Assembly (NCBI GenBank): GCA_963775875.1
Contig: CAVZKP010000014.1
Coordinates: 186,001-250,000 of the forward strand
Reading direction: 5' to 3'
Origin: AP-15 sp963775875
GTDB lineage: Bacteria > Pseudomonadota > Alphaproteobacteria > ATCC43930 > CGMCC-115725
DNA: 64,000 bases
Shown one piece after another: positions 1 through 8,823 of the stretch (position 1 is the first letter of the stretch; each line of letters starts with the position of its first letter). A model generated the notes under the pieces. The model saw only the letters and a list, made by a program, of their open reading frames with translations. It was not told the DNA's origin and searched no databases. A program made the position numbers and the translations under genes.

Positions 1-749
1 TCGGTGGCGCGACTTCGCGCGTCGCTCTCGGCGGCGCACCACCGGGTATGCAACAGCAGCGCCTCCTGACGGCGGATCTGTTCGCCGAGGCGGCGATAGC
101 GCTGAGCCTGACGCGCCTGCTTCTGCAGGACTGCGAGCCGCGCCGACAAGTCCGCGATCAAATCGTCAAGCCGCGCCAAGTTGTCTTCGGCGGCGGCGAG
201 CTTGATCTCGGTCTCGCGGCGACGGGCGTGAACCCCGGCGGTGCCGGCCGCCTCCTCCAGTAGAAACCGGCGTTCGGCCGGCTTGGCTTCGATCAGCGCG
301 GCGACACGACCTTGACTGACGATTGCCCCGGACGGCCCGCCGGTTGCGGCGTCAGCGAATAACAGCTGCACGTCGCGCGCCCGGACCTCGCGGCCATTGA
401 CCCGCCATAGCGAACCGACACCGCGCTCGATGCGGCGCACGATCTCGATATCTTCACGGTCGTTGAAGGCAATCGGCGCGTCACGAGCGCTGTTGTCGAG
501 GGTCAGCGCCACCTCGGCGACGTTGCGTGCAGGCCGCGCGTTTGTACCGCCGAAAATGACGTCGTCCATCGCCGCCCCGCGCAGGCGCTTGGCCGAAGTC
601 TCGCCCATCACCCAGCGCAGCGCCTCGGCCAGGTTCGACTTGCCGCAGCCATTGGGCCCGACGACGCCGGTCAGCCCGGGCCCGATCGTTACCTCGGCGG
701 CGTCGGCAAAGGATTTGAACCCAACGAGGCGCAGCCGGTCGATCTGCAT
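1..749 (-). CDS. smc: Chromosome segregation protein SMC, N-terminal part (runs off window)
   Basis: This is the amino-terminal ~249 residues of the SMC ATPase, which compacts and segregates the chromosome as a coiled-coil dimer with ScpA/ScpB. The ATG at 747-749 begins MQIDRLRLVGFKSFADA, the classic SMC head start, followed by the Walker A loop GPNGCGKSNL at residues 31-40 and the segment MGETSAKRLRG. From about residue 165 the sequence becomes an Ala/Arg/Glu/Leu-rich coiled coil. The gene continues past position 1, so hinge and C-terminal head are not visible. It lies 18 bp downstream of the DsbA-like gene on the same strand, the usual alphaproteobacterial order. Confidence 0.95.
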   Translation of the reverse strand, partial: MQIDRLRLVGFKSFADAAEVTIGPGLTGVVGPNGCGKSNLAEALRWVMGETSAKRLRGAAMDDVIFGGTNARPARNVAEVALTLDNSARDAPIAFNDREDIEIVRRIERGVGSLWRVNGREVRARDVQLLFADAATGGPSGAIVSQGRVAALIEAKPAERRFLLEEAAGTAGVHARRRETEIKLAAAEDNLARLDDLIADLSARLAVLQKQARQAQRYRRLGEQIRRQEALLLHTRWCAAESDARSRAT

Positions 750-767
750 TCGGCTCCCCGGCGACGA

Positions 768-1409
768 TCACGATTTCGGCGTCAGGCCTGTCAGCAGCTT
801 GTCGAACTCCTCGACGGTCGGGGCGCCGGTAAACTTGGTGCCATTGACGAAGAATGTCGGGGTCGCGTCGACACCGAGCTGCTTTGAGGCGGTCAACCGG
901 CTCTGGAGGATCTGGTTTTCGAGCGCGTTGTCCTTGAGGCACTTGTCGACCAACTCCTTGCTCATGCCGCCGAGTTCGGCCAGTCGACCCAGCGCCGCCT
1001 GAGAATCGGATGCTGTCGCCCAATTCGCCTGGTTCGCGAAAAAGGTATCGATATAGGCATAAAACCGGTCGGGTGGCGCGCAACGCGCAATCATCGCCGC
1101 CCGCACCGCCATCCCGTCGAGCGGAAAATCGCGCAGCACCAGTTTTGCCTTGCCGGTGTCGATCCACTTTTTCTTGATCTCAGGTAGGATCTCATTGGTG
1201 AAGTGGGCGCAATGCGGACAGGTCAGCGACGCATATTCGACAATGGTAATCGGGGCATCCGATTTGCCGAGGATGCGATCGTCCTTGCCGATCGCCAACA
1301 GGCTCGCCGCCGCGGCCGGATTAGGACCGGAATCAGCCGCCGTGGCCAGGATCGGCGAAAGCGTTGTGATGGCCAGCATCGCCAAAAGGGCGACCCACAT
1401 CTTCCGCAT
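768..1409 (-). CDS. DsbA-family periplasmic thiol:disulfide oxidoreductase
   Basis: A 213-residue thioredoxin-fold protein predicted to make or isomerise disulfides in the periplasm. Residues 1-25 (MRKMWVALLAMLAI...LATAA) form a signal peptide. The redox motif Cys-Pro-His-Cys is at residues 64-67 after VEYASLT, and the cis-Pro loop is in VDATPTFFVNG near residue 182. A GTG five codons upstream (1424) is possible, but the ATG at 1409 has GAGGA at a suitable distance and gives a cleaner signal peptide. It sits between dciA and smc; this DsbA/Com1-like protein next to smc is common in alphaproteobacteria. The exact substrates are unknown. Confidence 0.9.
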   Translation of the reverse strand: MRKMWVALLAMLAITTLSPILATAADSGPNPAAAASLLAIGKDDRILGKSDAPITIVEYASLTCPHCAHFTNEILPEIKKKWIDTGKAKLVLRDFPLDGMAVRAAMIARCAPPDRFYAYIDTFFANQANWATASDSQAALGRLAELGGMSKELVDKCLKDNALENQILQSRLTASKQLGVDATPTFFVNGTKFTGAPTVEEFDKLLTGLTPKS

Positions 1410-1480
1410 CGTATGCGTCCTCACTACAATATGTTGATGGTAACGGTGTCTTGGCTCCGGCGCAACACTGACGGCTCCGG

Positions 1481-1987
1481 CTAACCCCGGGTCCCGATCA
1501 CCGCGCGGCCGAGCCGTGCCAGCGCGCCGCGCAAATCGGCATCGGCGATATCGGCTAGCTGCTCGTCGAGCACCGCCGCCTCACCGGCGGCAAGCGCCGG
1601 CGCCGGCAGCACGCGCGGCATCGGGGCAAGCGGCAGAGGCCCCTGCGCCAGGATCAGGCGGCTCACCGCCGCCCGGCCGAAAAAGGCGTTGATGCGCTCG
1701 ATCAGCAGCGGCGCGCGGTGCTGCACTTCGAGTGCGGCTGTGGGTATCGTGCGCAGCTTCAGGCAGCCGCCGCGGGCGAGCGCCGCAGGCCAGGTCACTG
1801 CCGCCCAATCGGCGCCGACGATGGTGGGCCAATCGGTTTTGAGGCGGACCAGCAGCCCGCCGCCGCGCTTGCCGACGACCGGCGCCCCGAGTTTCGACAC
1901 CGCGACGCCGACGGCCTGAAACCCACGACCGCGCTCGGCGCCGGACTTCGGGCCGGCTATGCTATGCTGCCAAGTCGCTGCGCTCAT
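1481..1987 (-). CDS. dciA: DciA-like (DUF721) replicative helicase loader
   Basis: A 168-residue DUF721 protein. Members of this family load the DnaB helicase in bacteria without DnaC. The middle segment LLVRLKTDWPTIVGADWAA and the later TAALEVQHRAPLLIERIN match the DUF721 core, in which a short alpha/beta fold is followed by an Ala/Pro-rich tail. I chose the ATG at 1987; an in-frame TTG six codons upstream (2005) is less likely. It is transcribed toward dsbA and smc and divergently from mutY with a 50 bp gap, a widely conserved alphaproteobacterial arrangement. Confidence 0.85.
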   Translation of the reverse strand: MSAATWQHSIAGPKSGAERGRGFQAVGVAVSKLGAPVVGKRGGGLLVRLKTDWPTIVGADWAAVTWPAALARGGCLKLRTIPTAALEVQHRAPLLIERINAFFGRAAVSRLILAQGPLPLAPMPRVLPAPALAAGEAAVLDEQLADIADADLRGALARLGRAVIGTRG

Positions 1988-2037
1988 GTTACCGGTCCGT
2001 TCCAATTTGCCGCGATCCGCTTCGCCCTTGCCCGCGA

Positions 2038-3150
2038 GTGGCCCCGACCCGAAGGAGGTTGCTCGCCTGGTACGATCGTCAGCGCCGAGACCTGCCGTGG
2101 CGGGTACCTCCCGGCGGTCATCCAGATCCCTATCATGTCTGGCTCAGCGAAATCATGCTGCAGCAGACCGGCGTAGCGACCGTCGGACCGTATTTTGACC
2201 AATTCGTCGCGCGCTGGCCTGACATTTCGGCGCTCGCCGCGGCCTCCCTCGACCAGATCCTGCACCTGTGGCAAGGGCTCGGCTACTACGCCCGCGCCCG
2301 CAATCTGCACGCCTGCGCCCGCGCCATCGTCGAGCGCTACGGCGGCGCATTCCCGACCGAATGGGCGGCGCTGCGCATGCTCCCGGGGATCGGCGATTAC
2401 ACCGCAGCCGCGATTGCCGCGATCGCATTCGACCGACGGGTGGCTGCGGTCGACGGCAATGTCGAGCGCGTCGTTGCCCGCCTCTACGCCGTCGGCGAGC
2501 CGCTTCCGACGGCAAAGAAGCGGCTGCGAGCGTTCGCCGCGGAACTGGTCCCGGCACGGCGGGCGGGCGACTTCGCCCAGGCGATGATGGATCTCGGCGC
2601 CACGATTTGCACGCCGCGCCGACCGCGCTGCGTGCTGTGCCCGTGGCGCGGGGCGTGCCTCGCGGCGGCACGCGGCTTGGCCGAGGCGCTGCCCTCGCCG
2701 GCGGAGAAACCGGAACGGCCGGTGCGTTATGGCGTCGCCTTCTGGCTGACCCGCGCGGACGGTGCGGTGCTGCTGCGCCGCCGCCCCGAAAAGGGTCTGC
2801 TCGGCGGCATGATCGAAATCCCCTCGACGCCGTGGCGCGCCGAGCCTTGGGCCTTTCCCGAAGCGATCGGAGCAGCGCCGACAGCAGCCGAATGGTCGGC
2901 TTTGCCCGGCACGGTTCGCCACGGCTTTACCCATTTCCAGCTTGATCTCGCGGTCATCGCGGGACAGGGGATCGCCGACGGACTATGGAGCCCGATCGAA
3001 AAACTCGGCGACCATGCTCTGCCGACCCTGATGAAAAAGGTCGCCCGTCACGCGGTCTCGGCCCTTGCGGCCGGCGTCGGCGAATGCAATTCGAACAGCG
3101 GCAGTTCGCCGGCGAGCGCGAGGCGCACCGGGGCGAAGGAGCGACGATGA
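2038..3150 (+). CDS. mutY: A/G-specific adenine glycosylase MutY
   Basis: Removes adenine mispaired with 8-oxoguanine. The 370-residue product starts at GTG 2038. Visible features are the catalytic Glu38 in WLSEIMLQQT, the helix-hairpin-helix LPGIGDYTAAAI at 115-126, the catalytic Asp139 in VDGNVERV, and the 4Fe-4S ligands Cys191, Cys198, Cys201 and Cys207 (C-X6-C-X2-C-X5-C). The C-terminal NUDIX-like domain (about 225-345) contains LLRRRPEKGLLGGMIEIPS and the late HGFTHFQL. The last ~100 bp overlap the convergent rnhB 3' end, so the C-terminal Ser/Arg-rich tail is probably a recent extension. Confidence 0.95.
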   Translation: MAPTRRRLLAWYDRQRRDLPWRVPPGGHPDPYHVWLSEIMLQQTGVATVGPYFDQFVARWPDISALAAASLDQILHLWQGLGYYARARNLHACARAIVERYGGAFPTEWAALRMLPGIGDYTAAAIAAIAFDRRVAAVDGNVERVVARLYAVGEPLPTAKKRLRAFAAELVPARRAGDFAQAMMDLGATICTPRRPRCVLCPWRGACLAAARGLAEALPSPAEKPERPVRYGVAFWLTRADGAVLLRRRPEKGLLGGMIEIPSTPWRAEPWAFPEAIGAAPTAAEWSALPGTVRHGFTHFQLDLAVIAGQGIADGLWSPIEKLGDHALPTLMKKVARHAVSALAAGVGECNSNSGSSPASARRTGAKERR

Positions 3151-3725
3151 TGCGGGGTGGGTCCGAGCTTGAGAATAGCGGCGCCGTGCTCGCGCGTTGC
3201 ATAGCCGACATTGGTCTCCCAGCCATAGCCGCGATAGCGCCGGGCGAGGTTGCGCATGATGCGGTCACGGGTGACCTTGGCGACGACCGACGCGGCAGCG
3301 ATCGAGAAGCTGATCCCGTCGCCCTTGACGATCGTCTGCACCGGGCAGGCGAGCGGCGGCGCCATATTGCCGTCGACCAAGGCCATGTCCGGGCAAATTC
3401 CGAGCGAAACGACCGCACGCGCCATCGCCAGGAGGGCTGCGCGCAGGATGTTGATGCTGTCGATTTCGCGCGCGCTCGCCGCAGCCACGCCGATATGCGC
3501 GGCGCCGCGATCGACGCAGCGCACGAGCGCCCGCCAGCAGACGTCACGCTGCTCCGCGCTCAGAACTTTCGAATCGTCCAGTTCGTCGCGCAGAGATTTC
3601 GGGAAGCGCCGCGGATCGAGGATCACCGCGGCGGCCACAACAGGGCCGGCGAGCGGCCCACGCCCGGCCTCGTCGATGCCGCAGACGATCCCAGCAGAGC
3701 GCCGTTCAATCGCGAAACTCGGCAT
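3048..3725 (-). CDS. rnhB: Ribonuclease HII
   Basis: Cleaves RNA in RNA-DNA hybrids and at single ribonucleotides in DNA. The 225-residue protein has the signature GIDEAGRGPLAGPVVAAAV (Asp18, Glu19), a second acidic residue in ALVDGN (Asp118), and the conserved segments SFSIAAASVVAKVTRDRIM and YGWETNVGYAT. The frame extends 16 codons further upstream, but the ATG at 3725 is preceded by GGAGGGACG, a strong ribosome binding site, so I use it. Its 3' end overlaps the convergent mutY by about 100 bp. Confidence 0.94.
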   Translation of the reverse strand: MPSFAIERRSAGIVCGIDEAGRGPLAGPVVAAAVILDPRRFPKSLRDELDDSKVLSAEQRDVCWRALVRCVDRGAAHIGVAAASAREIDSINILRAALLAMARAVVSLGICPDMALVDGNMAPPLACPVQTIVKGDGISFSIAAASVVAKVTRDRIMRNLARRYRGYGWETNVGYATREHGAAILKLGPTPHHRRSFAPVRLALAGELPLFELHSPTPAARAETA

Positions 3726-3827
3726 CGTCCCTCCGTCGAGCGGCTTTTGCCATGCGCATGTAGAGCCGGGCAAGCAAAGTGTCGGCGGCGCCCTGGCGCA
3801 ACCGCGAACGACCGCGATGTTAATCGC

Positions 3828-4302
3828 ATGTTCCTGCTTAGCCGCCGGTTTCTCGTAGGTGTCGCCCTGAGGCGCGGGGCGATGGCACTGTTGCTGGCAA
3901 TGGCGGCGGGATGCCTGCTCGCCGAATCACCCGCCTTTGGCTTCAACCCCTTTGCCACCCACGAGGTCACCGCCCAGTTCGCGACGTCGGCCGGCGAGCC
4001 GTTGGCCAACGCCGCGGTCCGGGTATTCGCCCCCGGTGATCTGAAGACGCCGGTCGAAACCGGCCATACCGATGCCCAGGGCAAATTCGTCTTCGACGCC
4101 GACAGCGACGGAATGTGGACTGCCGAAGCGAGCACTGGCACCGAGGTAGCTCGCGTGATGATCCGGGTCGGCGCCGGCTCGCCGACAGCAGCAGCAGACG
4201 CGGCTGCCGCCAATGGTCGTGATCGGCGCCATCATTTTGCTCGGGGTGATGGGGTGGTGGTTCCTGCTGCTGCGGTCGCGGGGTCGGCGACGACAGCCCT
4301 GA
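3828..4302 (+). CDS. Small exported protein with Ig-like/carboxypeptidase-regulatory domain and C-terminal membrane anchor, frame disrupted
   Basis: The start at 3828 gives a signal peptide (MFLLSRRFLVGVALRRG...LLLAMAAG) and then a ~90-residue beta-sandwich (HEVTAQFATSAGEPLANAAVRVF ... TDAQGKFVFDADSDGMWTAEAS) typical of carboxypeptidase-regulatory or nickel-transport accessory domains. This frame then turns into low-complexity sequence and runs on to 4412. The +1 frame instead supplies RRQQQQTRLPP and a perfect hydrophobic helix beginning MVVIGAIILLGVMGWWFLLL with an Arg-rich end, stopping at 4302. The two parts most likely form one tail-anchored periplasmic protein separated by a one-base indel between about 4150 and 4190. 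Function unknown; metal-uptake accessory is one guess. Confidence 0.55.
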
Positions 4303-4396
4303 CCGCGCGGAGCGCGCCGGCGATCCGTTCAGCATGGCGCCCCTCGGTTCTCGCGGCTATCGTCGTGTGGACCAAGGTGGCAAGGGATCGGGAGAT

Positions 4397-5434
4397 ATGG
4401 CGACGAAGATGATCCTGACCGGCGATGTGAACCTGATGAACGTCACCGACCCGGCGGTGCCGTTCGCCCTGGTGCGGGACGAGTTTCGCGCTTGCGCGAT
4501 CGTGTTCAGCAATCTCGAATGCTGCCTCTACAAGCCGCCCGGCGGCCATTCGCTGGAGCGGGAGGGGTTTTTCGCCGACCCGGCGGCGGCGGGCGAGGCG
4601 TTGATTTCGGCCGGCATCGCCGCAGTCGGCATTGCCAACAACGTCAATTACGGCGAGGAGGCGATCATCGGGTCGATCGACCGGCTCGACCGCCTCGGCA
4701 TCGCCCACACCGGCGCCGGGCGCGACGGCGAAGCGGCGCGCGCGCCAGCCATGGTACAGCGTGACGGGATCCGCTTTGGCTTTTTGCAGCGCAGCTCGGT
4801 CTATTGGCCGACCAACCACGAAGCCGGCGTCAACGCCCCCGGGATCGCAGTGATCCGCGGACATACCGCCTACCAGGTCCCAACCCACGGCTCGCGTCCG
4901 CCGGCTAATCGTCCGGGGGTTCCACCGCAGATCGTGACCTGGGCGGATCGGCAGTATCTGCAATGGCTCGCCGGCGACATCGCCGCTTTGCGCGCGCAGG
5001 CAGATGTCGTGATTGCATCATTTCATTGGGGGCTGCACCGCGAAGTGCTGCAATATATGACCGAAATCGCCCATGTGGCGATCGATGCCGGCGCGGATCT
5101 GGTCATCGGCCACGGGCCGCACTATTCGCTGCCGGTCGAAGTGTATCGCGGCAAGCCGATCTTTTACGGGCTCGGCAGCTTTTCGTTTCATACCGGGCAT
5201 GGCGGCGTAGCGCACGGCGACTGGCTCGGCATGATGGCGCGGATATCCTGGGCCGGTGGCGAGATCGAGAGCGCGAGTTTCCAATTCGCCCGCCATGACG
5301 CACTCAACCGGACGGTGCCGTGCGCACTCGCGAAAGAAGGTGCGGCGTTCGACGAGATTTCCCGCGAGAGCGCCGGTTTCGGCGCCGCGCTCGTCGCGCA
5401 AGGCGATCGGGTCTTGATTACGCTGCAGGCTTGA
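4397..5434 (+). CDS. CapA family (PGA-synthesis-like) metallophosphoesterase
   Basis: A 345-residue CapA-type protein. The family has a calcineurin-like fold and is best known from poly-gamma-glutamate capsule synthesis. Early GDVNL, then FSNLECCL (the usual N-x-E motif), IANNVNYGEEAI, VVIASFHWGLH and DLVIGHGPHYSLPVEVYRGKPIFYGLGSF are all family motifs. The ATG at 4397 follows GGGAG; an in-frame ATG at 4334 is less likely because it overlaps the preceding gene. No signal peptide is visible, so this member is probably cytoplasmic, and a role in capsule formation is doubtful because no capsule genes surround it. Confidence 0.85.
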   Translation: MATKMILTGDVNLMNVTDPAVPFALVRDEFRACAIVFSNLECCLYKPPGGHSLEREGFFADPAAAGEALISAGIAAVGIANNVNYGEEAIIGSIDRLDRLGIAHTGAGRDGEAARAPAMVQRDGIRFGFLQRSSVYWPTNHEAGVNAPGIAVIRGHTAYQVPTHGSRPPANRPGVPPQIVTWADRQYLQWLAGDIAALRAQADVVIASFHWGLHREVLQYMTEIAHVAIDAGADLVIGHGPHYSLPVEVYRGKPIFYGLGSFSFHTGHGGVAHGDWLGMMARISWAGGEIESASFQFARHDALNRTVPCALAKEGAAFDEISRESAGFGAALVAQGDRVLITLQA

Positions 5435-5461
5435 CGTCGACAGGCGCTGTCGGATTTACAT

Positions 5462-5479
5462 GGCGCGCCGCGGCGCGCC
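5462..5479. repeat. 18-bp perfect GC palindrome
   Basis: GGCGCGCCG followed immediately by CGGCGCGCC forms a perfect palindrome in the 66 bp gap between the CapA-like gene and the ferredoxin gene. It is followed by TCTCT but no real T-run, so it may be a weak terminator or attenuating hairpin for the upstream gene, or a compositional accident. Confidence 0.35.
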
Positions 5480-5500
5480 TCTCTAACCGATAGGAAGAAA

Positions 5501-5824
5501 ATGCCCAGCATCACCTACGTCCATCCCGACGGAGCGCGCGAGGTGCTCGATGTCCCGCTCGGCACCAGCGTCATGCGGGCGGCGATCCTCAACGGCGTCG
5601 ACGGCATCGTCGCCGAATGCGGCGGCGAGATGATGTGCGCCACCTGCCACGTCTACGTCGAGGAGCCGTATCTCGACCGGACGCCGTCGCAGTCGGACGA
5701 CGAGAGGGCGATGCTCGAATTCACCGCCAGCGAGCGCCGGCCGAACAGCCGATTAAGCTGCCAGCTGGTCGTGACCCCCGAGATGGACGGGCTCGTGGTC
5801 TATTTGCCCGAGACGCAGGTCTGA
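5501..5824 (+). CDS. 2Fe-2S ferredoxin (adrenodoxin/putidaredoxin type)
   Basis: A 107-residue soluble electron carrier. The cluster ligands are Cys40, Cys46 and Cys49 in AECGGEMMCATCHVYV plus Cys87 in RLSCQL, the C-X5-C-X2-C...C pattern of vertebrate-type ferredoxins serving P450s and related oxygenases. The ATG at 5501 follows AGGAAG. Its stop overlaps the ATG of the reductase gene by one base (TGATG), so the two are translationally coupled. No cytochrome P450 or Rieske oxygenase is encoded nearby, so its terminal partner must lie elsewhere. Confidence 0.95.
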   Translation: MPSITYVHPDGAREVLDVPLGTSVMRAAILNGVDGIVAECGGEMMCATCHVYVEEPYLDRTPSQSDDERAMLEFTASERRPNSRLSCQLVVTPEMDGLVVYLPETQV

Positions 5825-7056
5825 TGCCCGATCCGGTCGTCGCCGTCGTCGGCGCCGGCCAAGCCGGTTTCCAGACGGCATCGTCCTTACGGCAGGAGGG
5901 TTTCGGCGGCCGCATCGTGCTGATCGGCGACGAGCCGGCATTGCCTTACCAGCGCCCGCCTCTGTCGAAATCGTATCTTGCCGGCGAAAGCACTCTCGAC
6001 GAGCTGTGGCTGCGGCCCGAGGCATTCTACGAGAAGCAGCAGATCGACCTGGTCATCGGCGACACCGTGACCGCGATCGACCGGCCCGGTCGTCGATTGC
6101 GATTGGCCTCCGGCAGCGAGATCGCCTGCGACCACCTTGTCCTTGCCACCGGGGCGCGGTTCCGTCCGCTTCCCGTGCCGGGCGCCGATCTCGACGGCGT
6201 GCTGCCGCTGCGGACCTTGGCCGACGCCGACATCCTGCGAGCGCGGCTGGCCGAGGCGCGCGAGGTGGTTGTCGTCGGCGCCGGCTTTATCGGCCTCGAA
6301 TTCGCCGCGGTGGCGCGCGCGGCGGGCTTGGCCGTGCACATCATCGAGGTGACACATCACCCAATGGGCCGGGTGGTGTCGGCGCAGACCTCGCGTTTTT
6401 TCACCGGGGCGCATATCGGCTGGGGGGCGACGATCTCGCTCGGGACCGGCGTTACCCGCATCCTCGGCGCCGCCGGCCGGGTCAGTGCGGTCGAGACCAC
6501 CGACGGCCGGGTGCTTCCCGCCGATTTGGTTCTCGTCTGCATCGGGGTCGTACCCAACGCCGAACTCGCCCGCGACGCCGGGCTCGCGGTGGACAATGGG
6601 ATTGTCGTTGATGAATATTTGGCGACGGGCGCCGCGGAAATTGCCGCCATCGGCGATTGCGCCAATTTCCCGACCCGCTTTGCACTCGGTCGGGTACGTC
6701 TCGAATCGGTGCAGAACGGTGTCGACCAAGCGCGATCGGTCGCCGGTCGCATCGTCGGCAAGCCGATGCCCTACGATAAGGTGCCGTGGTTCTGGAGCGA
6801 CCAGACCGACCTGAAATTGCAGATCGCCGGCATCACTGCCGGTCACGATGCTACAGTGGTCCGAGGCGACCCGGAAAGCGGGAGCTTTTCGGTATTCTGC
6901 TTTCGCGACGGCCGGCTGGTCGGCGTCGAATCGGTCAACCGGCCCGCCGACCACATCGTGGCGCGCCGGCTCTTGGCCGACGACCCGCGCCTGATGCCGG
7001 AGCAGGCAGCCGACGAGAGTTTCGATCTAAGAGCACACGCGACGCGCAGATCATGA
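5824..7056 (+). CDS. FAD-dependent ferredoxin reductase
   Basis: A 410-residue flavoprotein of the putidaredoxin/rhodocoxin reductase family, passing electrons from NAD(P)H to the adjacent ferredoxin. The N-terminal FAD site VVGAGQAGFQTASSLR is at residues 8-23, followed by YQRPPLSKSYL, the second Rossmann motif VVVVGAGFIGLEFAAVA, and the FAD-contacting IAAIGDCANF. The C-terminal dimerisation-type domain contains VPWFWSDQTDLKLQIAG, typical of this family. Translation starts within the ferredoxin stop codon, and the 3' end overlaps the deacylase start by four bases (ATGA). Confidence 0.94.
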   Translation: MPDPVVAVVGAGQAGFQTASSLRQEGFGGRIVLIGDEPALPYQRPPLSKSYLAGESTLDELWLRPEAFYEKQQIDLVIGDTVTAIDRPGRRLRLASGSEIACDHLVLATGARFRPLPVPGADLDGVLPLRTLADADILRARLAEAREVVVVGAGFIGLEFAAVARAAGLAVHIIEVTHHPMGRVVSAQTSRFFTGAHIGWGATISLGTGVTRILGAAGRVSAVETTDGRVLPADLVLVCIGVVPNAELARDAGLAVDNGIVVDEYLATGAAEIAAIGDCANFPTRFALGRVRLESVQNGVDQARSVAGRIVGKPMPYDKVPWFWSDQTDLKLQIAGITAGHDATVVRGDPESGSFSVFCFRDGRLVGVESVNRPADHIVARRLLADDPRLMPEQAADESFDLRAHATRRS

Positions 7057-8663
7057 GCGGCGACCTTCTGATCCGAGGCGGGCTCGTCACCGATGGCAGC
7101 GGGCGACCGGGCGAAATCGGCGATGTTGCCGTGCGCGACGGCCGGATCGCCGCCCTCGGCCGATCCCTGCCAAAGGGCTCAGCCAAGGTGATCGACGCCG
7201 AGGGCCTGGCGGTCACGCCCGGCTTTATCGACATCAAGACCCATTCCGATTTCACCCTGCCGATCAACCCAAAGGCCGAAAGCAAGGTGCGTCAGGGTGT
7301 GACCACCGAGATCATCGGCCATTGCGGGTTTTCGGTCGCGCCCGTATTGCCCGGCAAGCTGGAGCTTATCCGAGACTACTTGAGCGCGAGCGCGCCGTGG
7401 CTGCCATTCCGCGAGATGCGGTTTCCCGAATATCTCGATACCTTTCCGGCGGTCGCGGTCAATGCCGGGATGCTGGTCGGGCACCACACCCTGCGGCTCA
7501 ACGTGATGGGCATGGAAGCCCGGCCGCCAAGCGCCTCAGAACTCGAACGGATGACGGCGCTGCTCGAAGAAGGCCTCGCGGCCGGGGCGCTGGGTCTCTC
7601 CAGCGGGCTGTTCACGCCGCCCAGCAGCTATGCCGACCGTGCCGAAATCGTCGCGCTATGCAATGTGCTGAGACGGCATCATGCTGCCTACTTCACCCAT
7701 ATCCGCGACGAATCGAGCCGGGTCGTCGAAGCGGTCGATGAGGCGATCGACATCGCTCGGACCTGCGGCGTCCATGTCGAAATCGTGCACCTCAAATGCT
7801 CGGGGACGGATAATTGGGGCAAGGCTGCGCACATCCTGGCGATGATCGAGGCCGCGCGGGCGGAGGGCTTGGCCGTCGATTGCGACTCCTATCCTTACGC
7901 CGCCGGCAGCAATCCACTGAAAAACCTGCTGCCGCAATGGGTCCAGTCGGGCGGGCTGGAAGCGATGCTGGCACGCCTTGCGCTGCCCGACACGCGTCAG
8001 CGCCTGGGTGCCGAGATCGAGCGTGACGGGCTCAACAATTGGGGTCGCATTCCGTCCTGGGATTGCGTGCAGATCTCGATCTCGCCGCATCTGCCCCAGC
8101 ATGCGGGAGAGACGGTCGCCGCGATTGCCGCAGCGCGCGGTTGCGAGCCGATCGACCTCGTGTGCGATTATCTGATCGAGGATCAGGGGGCGACCCGGGT
8201 CTTGATCACTTCGATCGCCGAGGACGACATCCGCGAGATTCTGCGATCGCCCTCGGCTCTGGTCGGCTCGGACGGCAATTGCGTCGCCGATTACGGGATC
8301 GTCGCCCAAGGGATGCCGCATCCGCGCTTTTACGGCACCTTCCCCCGGATCATCGGCCACTACGTGCATCGCGAGCGCCTGCTGCCGCTAGAAGTGGCGG
8401 TGCGCAAGATGACCGGAGCGACCGCGGCGGCCTTGCGGCTGCGCGATCGCGGGCTTCTCAAGGAAGGCTACCGCGCCGACATCGCGATCTTCGACCCGGC
8501 CGATTTCACCGACCGGGCGACCTACGCCGAGCCGCACCAATATCCGAGCGGCGCGCGCACGACAGTGCTGGTCAACGGCGTCGCCGTGGTCGAGGACGCC
8601 GCCCACACCGGCGCCCTACCGGGCAAGGTATTGCGCCGCGCGGCGGACGGGACCGTGGGGTGA
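7053..8663 (+). CDS. N-acyl-D-amino-acid deacylase / D-aminoacylase family amidohydrolase
   Basis: A 536-residue metal-dependent amidohydrolase. The small beta domain (MSGDLLIRGGLVTDGSG) leads into GFIDIKTHSDFTL, the metal-binding strand, then TTEIIGHCGFSVAP with the bridging-Cys region seen in D-aminoacylases, YFTHIRDES, EIVHLKC, and VGSDGNCVADYG near the end of the barrel. The C-terminal GYRADIAIFDPADFTDRATY is diagnostic of the family. Known relatives hydrolyse N-acyl-D-amino acids, dihydropyrimidines or related amides; the substrate here is not determined. The ATG overlaps the reductase stop, so the gene is coupled to the ferredoxin system, an unexpected pairing. Confidence 0.9.
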   Translation: MSGDLLIRGGLVTDGSGRPGEIGDVAVRDGRIAALGRSLPKGSAKVIDAEGLAVTPGFIDIKTHSDFTLPINPKAESKVRQGVTTEIIGHCGFSVAPVLPGKLELIRDYLSASAPWLPFREMRFPEYLDTFPAVAVNAGMLVGHHTLRLNVMGMEARPPSASELERMTALLEEGLAAGALGLSSGLFTPPSSYADRAEIVALCNVLRRHHAAYFTHIRDESSRVVEAVDEAIDIARTCGVHVEIVHLKCSGTDNWGKAAHILAMIEAARAEGLAVDCDSYPYAAGSNPLKNLLPQWVQSGGLEAMLARLALPDTRQRLGAEIERDGLNNWGRIPSWDCVQISISPHLPQHAGETVAAIAAARGCEPIDLVCDYLIEDQGATRVLITSIAEDDIREILRSPSALVGSDGNCVADYGIVAQGMPHPRFYGTFPRIIGHYVHRERLLPLEVAVRKMTGATAAALRLRDRGLLKEGYRADIAIFDPADFTDRATYAEPHQYPSGARTTVLVNGVAVVEDAAHTGALPGKVLRRAADGTVG

Positions 8664-8823
8664 TGCGCTTGCCCTAACTCTGAGATTGTCGGCTATCCTA
8701 ATCCTGCCGCTTAGGGATGTGCGGCCGAAAGGAGCCTCAGCATGGCGAGGCCCGATCCTGTTCGGCGTATCAGATCACCCGCTCGCCGAAGCGACCTGAC
8801 ATCGCCGCGCGAACCAGACGCTG

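Noticed and set aside
8740..8805. A short frame after a good AAAGGAG ribosome binding site
   Set aside because: Codes Arg-rich sequence without homology; at best a dead 5' end.
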